DNA of 64,000 bases. Source: Pseudoalteromonas espejiana DSM 9414 (lineage in GTDB: Bacteria; Pseudomonadota; Gammaproteobacteria; Enterobacterales; Alteromonadaceae). The notes beneath the pieces are model-generated. The model ran no database searches and was not told the DNA's origin. It was given only the letters and a program-made list of their open reading frames with translations. The position numbers and the translations under genes are program-made. Below, piece after piece: positions 33,894 through 41,406 of this stretch (position 1 is its first letter; the number at the start of each line of letters is the position of its first letter). Location of the stretch: the NCBI RefSeq assembly GCF_002221525.1, contig NZ_CP011029.1:310001-374000 (forward strand). The letters run 5' to 3'.

Positions 33894-35417
33894 ATGACTC
33901 AACACCAGCACACTGACGCTCTTGTTAAAGGGCTAAACCAACAGAGCTTGGCAGATATGCCAAGCCATGTAGATACACCAGACTACGACCGCAGTAAGCT
34001 AAAAGCGGGTATAGTTCATATTGGTGTGGGCGGTTTTCACCGTGCTCACCAAGCCGTGTACGTTAACGAGCTTTTAAAAACGCCAGGTGCTGAGCAGTGG
34101 GGTATTTGTGGTGTTGGCTTACTAGAAGGTAACCGTGGTCTGCGCGATATTTTAAAGCAGCAAGACTACCTTTATACGTTAACGGTAAGACACCCAAACG
34201 GGCAAATAGATAACAAAGTTATTGGCTCTATGATTGACTTTTTGTTTGCCCCAGAGGACAAGCAAGCGGTTATTAATAAGCTAGCGCATAGCGATACGCA
34301 CATTGTGTCGTTAACTATTACCGAAGGCGGTTATAACTTTAACCCGGTAACGGGTGAGTTTGATTACTCAAACCCAGACATTATTAACGACATTAACAAC
34401 CCGAACGACCCAATCACCGCGTTTGGTTACATTACTGCTGCGTTAAAGCTGCGTAAAGAACAAGGCCTTGATGCGTTTACAGTACAGTCGTGCGATAACA
34501 TTCAGCACAACGGTAATGTAACGCGCAAAATGCTACTTGCTTTTGCAGCTGAGCAAGACAAAGAATTAAGCGAGTGGATTGCCACTAACGTTACTTTTCC
34601 TAATGCAATGGTTGACCGTATTACACCTGTGTCTAAAAAGAGCGATATTGACTACGTTGTTGATGCTTACGGTGTTAGCGATGAATGGCCAATTACATGT
34701 GAATCGTTTACTCAATGGGTTATTGAAGATTCATTTTGCTGCGGACGCCCAGCATGGGATAACGTTGGCGCACAATTTGTAAGTGACGTAACACCATACG
34801 AAACCATGAAAATTCGTTTATTGAATGCAGGCCATTCGGTACTGGGTTTACTGGGTTCTGTACATGGCTATGGCACAATTGACGAAACAGTATCAGATCC
34901 TTTATTTGCAAAGTACCTACGTGCGTTTATGGATAAAGAAGTAACGCCTAACCTAGAGCAACTAGAAGGCATTGACCTTGAAATCTACAAAGACACACTG
35001 ATAGAACGCTTTGCTAACCCAAACATTAAAGACAGCTTATCGCGTATTTGTTCAGAAAGTGCAGCTAAGTTACCTAAGTTTTTAATTGCCACTATTAACG
35101 AAAACCTAGCGCAAGGCCGTGATGTATCACTTGCTACATTGGTTATTGCTGCATGGTGTTTTTACAGCGACAAAGAAACAGATGAGCAAGGCAATAGCCT
35201 TGAAGTAATTGATGCAATGCAAAGCGAGTTACATGAAGCCGCTGCTAAAACGGCTACTGATGACCTTGCATTTTTATCGCTAACAAGCTTATTTGGCGAT
35301 TTAAACACGCAAAGCGCATTTACGTCTCACTACAAAAACAATGTAGAAGCGTTATACGCACCTGCGAGCAAAATTAAAGCAATTATGAATAACGTCCTTG
35401 AGCCTAAAGGTAACTAA
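33894..35417 (+). CDS. Mannitol 2-dehydrogenase family oxidoreductase
   Basis: 507 residues of the long-chain polyol dehydrogenase family. The N-terminal GIVHIGVGGFHRAHQAVY is the NAD(P)-binding turn. Catalytic Lys is in KIRLLNAGHS (the K-x-x-x-x-N-x-x-H signature), about residue 304, in the C-terminal helical domain. The family oxidises mannitol, arabitol, or fructuronate/tagaturonate. With a PfkB kinase 2 bp downstream, mannitol to fructose followed by phosphorylation is the simplest reading; arabitol to xylulose is an alternative. Second half of a three-gene operon with the NCS1 permease (34 bp upstream). Confidence 0.88.
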   Translation: MTQHQHTDALVKGLNQQSLADMPSHVDTPDYDRSKLKAGIVHIGVGGFHRAHQAVYVNELLKTPGAEQWGICGVGLLEGNRGLRDILKQQDYLYTLTVRHPNGQIDNKVIGSMIDFLFAPEDKQAVINKLAHSDTHIVSLTITEGGYNFNPVTGEFDYSNPDIINDINNPNDPITAFGYITAALKLRKEQGLDAFTVQSCDNIQHNGNVTRKMLLAFAAEQDKELSEWIATNVTFPNAMVDRITPVSKKSDIDYVVDAYGVSDEWPITCESFTQWVIEDSFCCGRPAWDNVGAQFVSDVTPYETMKIRLLNAGHSVLGLLGSVHGYGTIDETVSDPLFAKYLRAFMDKEVTPNLEQLEGIDLEIYKDTLIERFANPNIKDSLSRICSESAAKLPKFLIATINENLAQGRDVSLATLVIAAWCFYSDKETDEQGNSLEVIDAMQSELHEAAAKTATDDLAFLSLTSLFGDLNTQSAFTSHYKNNVEALYAPASKIKAIMNNVLEPKGN

Positions 35418-35419
35418 TA

Positions 35420-36337
35420 ATGAGCATTTTAATTGATTCTAAACAAGGTAAAGACGTAAGCGTAAGTTGCTTTGGCGAAGTGCTATGGGATTGTTTTGCA
35501 AACGATAAACGTTTAGGCGGCGCACCACTTAATATGTGTGTACGTATTAACTCGCTTGGCATTAAAGCCGACATGATAAGTGCAGTAGGTAACGATGAGT
35601 TAGGTACTGAATTATTAGGCGAGATTAAAAACAAAGGCGTAAGCTGCGAATACATTGGCGTAAATAACGACAAAAAAACCAGCACAGTTCAAGTTACTCT
35701 CGATAAAAGTGGTTCAGCCAGTTACGAAATAGTAGCCGACACTGCGTGGGATAACATTGAGCTTACTGACTCGCTTATTGAAAAAGTAAAAGCCAGTGAT
35801 GTATTTGTATTTGGTAGCCTAATTGGCCGAAGCGAAGCCTCACTTGCTACGTTAAACCAGTTGGTTGATGTGGCTAACTTTAAAGTGTTTGATGTAAATT
35901 TACGTGCACCGCATTACACGTTAGATACGCTAGTAGATTTAATGAACAAAGCCGACTTCATCAAATTAAACGATGAAGAGCTTTACGAAATTGCCAAAGC
36001 AATGGGCTGTAAGTTTCATTCACTTGAGCAAAATTTAGCGTTCATTGCAGAGCAAACTAACACCGAATACCTTTGTGTAACCAAAGGCAGCCACGGTGCG
36101 CTACTCACTATTAAAGGCGAAAATTACTATAACTCAGGTTATTTAATTAGCGTTGTAGATACAGTTGGCGCAGGGGATTCGTTTTTAGGTTCGTTAATTT
36201 ATCAGCTTTGTAGTAGCGATTGTGCCCAGCACGCTGTTGATTTTGCTTGTGCCGTAGGCGCTATGGTTGCAGAAAGCGCCGGTGCGACACCTACATTAAC
36301 GCATGAACAAATTAATGAGTTTATGAGCCCAGCTTAA
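35420..36337 (+). CDS. PfkB-family carbohydrate kinase (fructokinase-like)
   Basis: 305 residues. Ribokinase-fold motifs: N-terminal CFGEVLWDCF and GGAPLNMCVRINSLG (substrate glycines), C-terminal DTVGAGDSFLGSLIYQL with the catalytic Asp of GAGD. It phosphorylates a ketohexose with ATP in the cytoplasm; next to the mannitol-type dehydrogenase the substrate should be fructose. It starts 2 bp after the dehydrogenase stop, so translation is coupled. A strong terminator follows. A second, different PfkB kinase in the window belongs to the sucrose locus; the two share only family motifs by eye. Confidence 0.88.
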   Translation: MSILIDSKQGKDVSVSCFGEVLWDCFANDKRLGGAPLNMCVRINSLGIKADMISAVGNDELGTELLGEIKNKGVSCEYIGVNNDKKTSTVQVTLDKSGSASYEIVADTAWDNIELTDSLIEKVKASDVFVFGSLIGRSEASLATLNQLVDVANFKVFDVNLRAPHYTLDTLVDLMNKADFIKLNDEELYEIAKAMGCKFHSLEQNLAFIAEQTNTEYLCVTKGSHGALLTIKGENYYNSGYLISVVDTVGAGDSFLGSLIYQLCSSDCAQHAVDFACAVGAMVAESAGATPTLTHEQINEFMSPA

Positions 36338-36375
36338 TGTAACAAATCACAGTTACACCCAATCATTGTGTGTGT

Positions 36376-36412
36376 AAGCGGTTTTACTTTTATAGTAAAG
36401 CCGCTTTTTTTT
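36376..36412 (+). terminator. Strong terminator of the polyol operon
   Basis: AAGCGG-TTTACT / AGTAAA-CCGCTT stem with a short TTTAT loop followed by eight T. Confidence 0.92.
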
Positions 36413-36486
36413 GCTTTAATTTTTATTTATTAAGCCGCTTAGATTAAGTGTTGAGCAAGGTGCATAAAAAGTGACTTAAAAGGACT

Positions 36487-36752
36487 AGGGTCTGTTGACC
36501 TTTGCATGTTGGAATTTGTTCAAACTAGGGGCGGTTTAATCGCGACGCAAGGTTTGTAACCTAGTGGGCTAAGTAAAAACCGAGTAACAAAGAGTAAATT
36601 GCCCCTAGACAGAACCCGAAGGGCTGCGCCTGTTTGGCATTAATGCTACGTTATCGCCTACTTATGGGGAATAACCACACCACATACGCTCTGCCTTGGC
36701 TAAATACCAAACAGGCTGCTGCAAATTCAACCTTGAAAGGTCTACAGACCCT
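36487..36752. mobile_element. MITE-like element with terminal and nested inverted repeats
   Basis: 266 bp in the gap between the polyol operon and cstA. The ends are imperfect terminal inverted repeats of about 31 bp: left AGGGTCTGTTGACCTTT..., right (reverse complement) AGGGTCTGTAGACCTTT..., and both continue to GAATTTG. Inside are two more inverted pairs: CTAGGGGC (36534) with GCCCCTAG (36601), and CCTGTTTGG (36628) with CCAAACAGG (36707), giving a cloverleaf-like fold. No ORF is present. I see no clear target duplication. It looks like a non-autonomous element; transposase family cannot be told. The remaining 130 bp before cstA are leader. Confidence 0.7.
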
Positions 36753-36882
36753 TGTGTATTAGCTATTCGTCTTATTGTGGGGTGATTAATCCTTTGTTAA
36801 TGTTCGTCGATTATTCACGGATTGAAAGGCGGGGCGTTAATTACACGCTCTATACTCCAAATACAAAAGAGAAACGTGCTTT

Positions 36883-38349
36883 ATGATCATCTTTTTTATC
36901 TGCATCACAATTTTAATACTGGGATATAAGTTTTATAGCCCATTCGTTGAAAAACAAGCAGGTATGGACACAACAGTTGATACACCGCAAAAACGCTTTA
37001 GCGAAGGTGTTGACTATGTAGCCATTCACCCTGTGCGTGCATTTTTAATTCAGTTTTTAAATATTGCCGGCGTAGGCCCAATATTTGGCCCAATTTTAGG
37101 TGCGCTTTACGGCCCAGTTGCCTTAGTGTGGATTGTGCTAGGTAACGTATTAGGTGGTGCGGTACACGACTTCTTCTCGGGTGTGATGAGCATTAAAGAA
37201 GATGGTAAAAGCTTACCAGAAATAGCAGGCCATTATTACAACGTAGTATTTAAAGGCTTTATGCTGGTATTTACTGCCATGCTGTTATTTTTTGTAGGCG
37301 TTGTATTTATTATGAGCCCAGCGGGCTTATTAAGTAACCTAGATGTGTTTGAAGGCACTTTTTTAGCTAACAATACATTTTGGGTTTTGGCCATTTTAGC
37401 TTACTACTTTTTAGCAACGTTACTGCCAATTGATAAAATTATCACTAAATTTTACCCATTATTTGGTTTATTAATGATAGTAATGACCACGCTAATTGCT
37501 GGTGCGTTATTACTTGATGCACCACACTTGCCGGTAGCTGGCGACTTTTTAGCGTACTTTGAAGCCGACCACGCGCACGACTTTTTAGAGCCAAACCCAG
37601 ATGGCTTACCAACGTGGCCGTTACTATTTATTACCATTACTTGTGGTGCTATTAGTGGCTTCCACTCTACGCAAGCGCCTATTATTGCTCGTTGTTTAAC
37701 AAACGAAAAATACGTGCGTCCAGTATATTATGGCGCCATGATGTGTGAAGGCATTGTAGGTTGTGTGTGGGCACTTGCTGGTATTGCTGCATTCCCAGAA
37801 GGTTACGCTGGCTTAAAAGCATTGCTTGACCAAGGTGGCCCTGGCTTAGTGGTTAACCACGTAGCAAATAGTTACTTAGGTGTAATGGGCGGTATTATGG
37901 CGATTATTGCTGTTGCGGTATTCCCAATTACATCAGGCGATACAGCGTTTCGTTCACTGCGTTTAACGGTTGTAGATGCCTTTAATATTCCGCAAAGTTT
38001 ACGTAACCGTTTATTGTTAGCCATTCCTATTTTAACAATTGCGTTCTTTATGACTAAATTAGATTTCTCAGTGATTTGGCGCTACTTTGCGTTTTCAAAC
38101 ATGTTGCTTTCAACAAGCGTACTATGGCTTGCTACTAAGTACTTGTTTGATAGACGTGCCTTTCATTGGATCACAAGCGTACCTGCTGTAATTGCAACGG
38201 GCGTTACTATTTCGTACATAATGACCGCTGCAATTGGCTTTAACTTATCTGCTGGTTTAGGTAAACCAATTGGTGCTGCGGTAGTAATTATTGGCTTAAT
38301 TGCTTTAGTGTTTGTACACTCTAAACATAAAAAGTTAGATGTAGCATAA
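36883..38349 (+). CDS. CstA-family carbon-starvation/pyruvate-peptide transporter, short form
   Basis: 488 residues, about twelve helices. CstA signatures are visible: VDYVAIHPVRAFLIQFLNIAG, GPIFGPILGALYGPVALVWI, HDFFSGVMSIKEDGKSLPEI, FITITCGAISGFHSTQAPII and FPITSGDTAFRSLRL. E. coli CstA and BtsT are about 700 residues; the present form lacks their C-terminal extension and matches the shorter family version. The family imports pyruvate or peptides under carbon limitation through the inner membrane. Monocistronic, with a terminator 20 bp after the stop. Regulation not evident. Confidence 0.88.
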   Translation: MIIFFICITILILGYKFYSPFVEKQAGMDTTVDTPQKRFSEGVDYVAIHPVRAFLIQFLNIAGVGPIFGPILGALYGPVALVWIVLGNVLGGAVHDFFSGVMSIKEDGKSLPEIAGHYYNVVFKGFMLVFTAMLLFFVGVVFIMSPAGLLSNLDVFEGTFLANNTFWVLAILAYYFLATLLPIDKIITKFYPLFGLLMIVMTTLIAGALLLDAPHLPVAGDFLAYFEADHAHDFLEPNPDGLPTWPLLFITITCGAISGFHSTQAPIIARCLTNEKYVRPVYYGAMMCEGIVGCVWALAGIAAFPEGYAGLKALLDQGGPGLVVNHVANSYLGVMGGIMAIIAVAVFPITSGDTAFRSLRLTVVDAFNIPQSLRNRLLLAIPILTIAFFMTKLDFSVIWRYFAFSNMLLSTSVLWLATKYLFDRRAFHWITSVPAVIATGVTISYIMTAAIGFNLSAGLGKPIGAAVVIIGLIALVFVHSKHKKLDVA

Positions 38350-38368
38350 CAGCTTAAAAATTTAAGGA

Positions 38369-38395
38369 AGCGAGCTTACTAAGCTCGCTTTTTTT
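38369..38395 (+). terminator. Terminator after cstA-like gene
   Basis: AGCGAGCTT-ACT-AAGCTCGCT stem followed by seven T. A potential ATG at 38396 follows directly, which argues against that upstream start for the cupin gene. Confidence 0.92.
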
Positions 38396-38428
38396 ATGCG
38401 TAAAAAAGCAAAACTAAAGGGTGTAAAG

Positions 38429-39121
38429 ATGAAAATAGCTGCCGATTTTTCAAAGCGTGTCGTTGTTCATAGTGAGCAGCTTGATTGGATCCCTTCGCCA
38501 ATGGCCGGAGTAGATAGGCGCCCACTTGATAGAGTAGGGGCTGAGGTTGCACGCGCTACAAGTATTGTGCGCTATGCACCAGGGAGCGAGTTTTCACCTC
38601 ATGTGCACACAGGCGGCGAAGAATTTGTAGTACTAGAGGGCGTATTTCAAGACGAACATGGGGATTTCCCCCAAGGGTCTTATATTCGTAACCCACCTCA
38701 GTCAAAGCATAAGCCAGGGTCACAAAATGGCTGCGTTATATTTGTAAAGCTTTGGCAATTTCAACCACAAGATAGAGCCCACGTGCGCTTACAAACAAAG
38801 TACATGGGCAACGTGCCGCACGCTGTATTTAAAGGGCTTGCCATTACACCGCTTTATAAAGATGACTTTGAAGACGTGAGCCTATTGCACTTTGAAGCCG
38901 GTGCCAATATGCAAATTAGAGCAAGCGGAGGAGCTGAACTACTGGTGCTTGAAGGCGATATTCGTGAGCAATCAGACACACTAACAAAGCACAGTTGGTT
39001 AAGGCTGCCTATTAATAGCGAGCTTAATATAACCGCAGGTAAGCAAGGTGCAAAAGTATGGCTTAAATTAGGCCATTTAACCGATGTAAATAAGCAAATT
39101 GAGCGTGTGCAAAAGGCTTAG
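38429..39121 (+). CDS. ChrR-like double cupin protein
   Basis: 230 residues from ATG at 38429 (AAAGGGTGTAAAG upstream); an ATG at 38396 abuts the terminator T-run and is rejected. Two cupin domains: the first has VDRRPLDRVGAEVARATSIV, then H-x-H and GGEEFVVLEGVFQDEHGDF and a later His in SKHKPGS (metal ligands); the second, from about 145, is degenerate (GGAELLVLEGD). The first domain resembles the C-terminal cupin of ChrR anti-sigma factors, but no zinc-binding anti-sigma domain or ECF sigma gene is nearby, so it is a free-standing cupin of unknown substrate. Cytoplasmic. Confidence 0.85.
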   Translation: MKIAADFSKRVVVHSEQLDWIPSPMAGVDRRPLDRVGAEVARATSIVRYAPGSEFSPHVHTGGEEFVVLEGVFQDEHGDFPQGSYIRNPPQSKHKPGSQNGCVIFVKLWQFQPQDRAHVRLQTKYMGNVPHAVFKGLAITPLYKDDFEDVSLLHFEAGANMQIRASGGAELLVLEGDIREQSDTLTKHSWLRLPINSELNITAGKQGAKVWLKLGHLTDVNKQIERVQKA

Positions 39122-39317
39122 TTATTGCCTTTATTTAGCCGTATTGTTTGATTTAGTTCAGTACTAATTAACTTAATAGGGTGTAGTTTTATAGCTTAAG
39201 TCAGTCAATGTTTGGTATTTGTAAGTAGTTACTACTAACTTAAATAGAACAATTTAAGCCCTAGATCCAAACAACAGGCTGTAAATATTTTAAGCGCACC
39301 CAGTTAAGGAGAGCAGC

Positions 39318-39698
39318 ATGGTACACACAACACATGGTTTATCTATTGGTATTGAACGCGCAGGCCGAGAATTCTTTTTAAAATTAAAAGCAGTGGGTAC
39401 ACTCACCCATGAAGACTATAAAGTCATTACCCCCATGATCGACTCTGCCCTTGGCGAGGTTAAACACCCTATAGCAAACGTGCTTATTGATGCCAGCGAG
39501 CTAGAAGGCTGGGAGCTTCGAGCCGCGTGGGATGATTTAAAGCTTGGCGTAAGACACTCAAAAGAATTTAATAAAATTGCTATTTATGGCAATCAAGAAT
39601 GGCAAGCTCGCATGGCTAAAATAGGTAATTGGTTTATCTCAGGCGAGGTGCAATACTATGAAAACGCCACCGCCGCCATCGATTGGCTAGATGAATAG
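39318..39698 (+). CDS. SpoIIAA/STAS-like protein
   Basis: 126 residues of the SpoIIAA-like family: FFLKLKAVGTLTHEDYKVI, VLIDASELEGWELRAAWDDLKLG, KIAIYGNQEWQARMAK and ENATAAIDWLDE are its usual blocks. These small STAS-fold proteins are widespread in marine gammaproteobacteria; ligand and role are unknown. AAGGAGAG ribosome site upstream and a terminator after the stop, so monocistronic. Confidence 0.88.
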   Translation: MVHTTHGLSIGIERAGREFFLKLKAVGTLTHEDYKVITPMIDSALGEVKHPIANVLIDASELEGWELRAAWDDLKLGVRHSKEFNKIAIYGNQEWQARMAKIGNWFISGEVQYYENATAAIDWLDE

Positions 39699-39721
39699 CT
39701 TGATTGAAAAAGTTTAAATTA

Positions 39722-39748
39722 AAGCACTCTTATAGAGTGCTTTTTATA
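39722..39748 (+). terminator. Terminator after SpoIIAA-like gene
   Basis: AAGCACTC-TTATA-GAGTGCTT stem followed by a T-run, 23 bp after the stop. Confidence 0.9.
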
Positions 39749-39853
39749 TAAAGGAGTGTTATTAAGTATTTGAATTTGCTTTATTTCAATTGTTAAAGCT
39801 GCTTAATTAAAATACACTTCTTAGTATTAATAAAACTACACATTATAATAACA

Positions 39854-40305
39854 ATGAAACATGTACTTGCCCTTTTTGTATTACTCATATTTTCTACATC
39901 AATACATGCAAAAGACAACACTATATTTACGCCCGTAAGCGATTTATTTTTAGCTGTTTCTAACTTTGATCACGCAAAAATGCGCGCAGCCGTTGACGAT
40001 TCATTTCTACTTTTAGAGCACGGTGAAGTGTGGACCATTGATGACTTTGTAAATGTTGTTAAGCCCGCTGATTACATCAGAACGAATTATTTTAGTGTTA
40101 TAAATTCGCGTGTAGAAGGAAACGTTGCGTTTATTAATTACTGGAATAAAGCCAATTTTAAAACGCCGATAAAAACGGTGACATTTATTGGTTAGAAAGC
40201 GTGGTTGTATCAAAAGTGGGTGACAAATGGCTATTATCGCAAATGCACTCAACCCGTTTACCACAAGGTGAAACACCTAAAGGCGTTACTTTTATTAAGC
40301 AATAA
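39854..40305 (+). pseudogene. Exported SnoaL/DUF4440-like protein with a frameshift
   Basis: The first frame encodes a signal peptide (ending SIHAKD) and the N-terminal two-thirds of an NTF2/SnoaL-like domain, then stops at 40193-40195 after KTVTFIG. From about 40188 the +2-shifted frame continues as WLESVVVSKVGDKWLLSQMH and ends HSTRLPQGETPKGV...KQ with a stop at 40303-40305. That is the expected C-terminal strand pair of this family. Restoring one base near 40185-40190 gives a full-length protein of about 150 residues. Either a recent frameshift mutation in a short T-rich tract or a sequencing error. Confidence 0.75.
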
Positions 40306-40318
40306 TTATAAATTAGGT

Positions 40319-40345
40319 TAAGCCCCGCTATTTGGGGCTTTAACT
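40319..40345 (+). terminator. Bidirectional terminator
   Basis: AAGCCCC / GGGGCTT stem with a 6-7-base loop, between the convergent SnoaL-like pseudogene and the fructokinase. The T/A flanks are short, so strength is moderate. Confidence 0.65.
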
Positions 40346-40347
40346 GT

Positions 40348-41295
40348 TTATATTACATCAGCTAGCACTGGTAATGCCGGAAAAGCGCCTTTAGCTAAGC
40401 ACGCTTTAGAGCCACATTTAAGCGCAAAATGCAGAGCATCTTTTATGCAGGTTTCATCATTTAGTTTATCTGCCAGCACTAAATTACTCCCTAAGTTATT
40501 TAAGTAGTATAAAACCCCCGCTATAAAAGCATCACCCGCGCTTGTTGTATCTACGGCGTTTATTTTTGGTGCAGCCTCGTTAAGTGTAAATGCGCTGTGG
40601 TAAACCTTGGCAGGCTCTGGGCCATCGGTTAAAAACACCAGTTTTACCCCCGTATTTAATAATGTTTGAATGTAATCATCGCCCGATGTTTCACTATGTT
40701 TTGCTAAAAAATTAAGTTCATCGCGCGAAAGCTTAACTATGTCGCAATAGTGGTAACAAGCTTGTACATTGCTTGCTATATCATGGGTGTTTTCCCACAA
40801 GCTGTAGCGTAAATTAACGTCAAAACTAACGAGCTTATTATGCGTTTTTGCAAGTTCTAGTGCTTTAACCGTTGTGTTGGCTATGGCAGGGTCGGTTAGG
40901 GTGTTTGAACAAAAGTGAAGAGTGCTTATATTTTGCCAATTTATATGCGCTAAATGCGCTTGGGTTAATAATACATCGGCCGTGTTATGTCGATAAAAGC
41001 CAAAACTGCGCTCGCCTGTTTCATCAAGGCTGACTATTACCATAGCGGTTTGTGAGCCCGCAATGGTAAATAAATAGTCTGTGTTTACATTGTATTGTGC
41101 CAGTGCATTCGTTAATTGATTGGCAAAATGATCGTCACCTCTACCACCACAAAATGCAGCTTCACCGCCGAGTTTTGCATAGCCAACAGCAACATTTGCA
41201 GGTGCACCACCGGGGATTGGTAAATATGCTGAGTTATGGGCATCTTGTGGCAGCATATCAATTAATAGCTCGCCTAAGCACAGGAGTTTGGTCAT
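40348..41295 (-). CDS. scrK: Fructokinase of the sucrose locus
   Basis: 315 residues, PfkB family: LCLGELLIDMLP, GGAPANVAVGYAKLGGEAAF, CGGRGDDHF, and the catalytic DTTSAGDAFIAGV (Ser replacing the first Gly of GAGD, as in many fructokinases). Converts fructose released by sucrose phosphorylase to fructose-6-phosphate in the cytoplasm. It lies downstream of the sucrose TonB receptor with a terminator hairpin between (41307-41330), so expression may be by readthrough or its own promoter. All five genes expected for an Alteromonadales sucrose regulon are in this 7.6-kb block. Confidence 0.88.
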   Translation of the reverse strand: MTKLLCLGELLIDMLPQDAHNSAYLPIPGGAPANVAVGYAKLGGEAAFCGGRGDDHFANQLTNALAQYNVNTDYLFTIAGSQTAMVIVSLDETGERSFGFYRHNTADVLLTQAHLAHINWQNISTLHFCSNTLTDPAIANTTVKALELAKTHNKLVSFDVNLRYSLWENTHDIASNVQACYHYCDIVKLSRDELNFLAKHSETSGDDYIQTLLNTGVKLVFLTDGPEPAKVYHSAFTLNEAAPKINAVDTTSAGDAFIAGVLYYLNNLGSNLVLADKLNDETCIKDALHFALKCGSKACLAKGAFPALPVLADVI

Positions 41296-41306
41296 TTGGA
41301 ATATCC

Positions 41307-41330
41307 TAAAAAACCCAGCAAAGCTGGGCT
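41307..41330 (-). terminator. Terminator of the sucrose TonB receptor gene
   Basis: Minus strand: GCCCAGC-TTT-GCTGGG followed by six T, just before the fructokinase start. Probably limits readthrough from the receptor gene. Confidence 0.88.
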
Positions 41331-41406
41331 AAAACATGAAGGGGGTTATTTATTCGTACTTTAAAAGGCGCTACAGCGATGACTCACTGCAGCGCAATAC
41401 ACACAT

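Noticed and set aside
38396..38428. Upstream ATG for the cupin gene
   Set aside because: It abuts the T-run of a strong terminator of the previous gene; the ATG at 38429 fits the domain start and has spacing to a purine-rich site.
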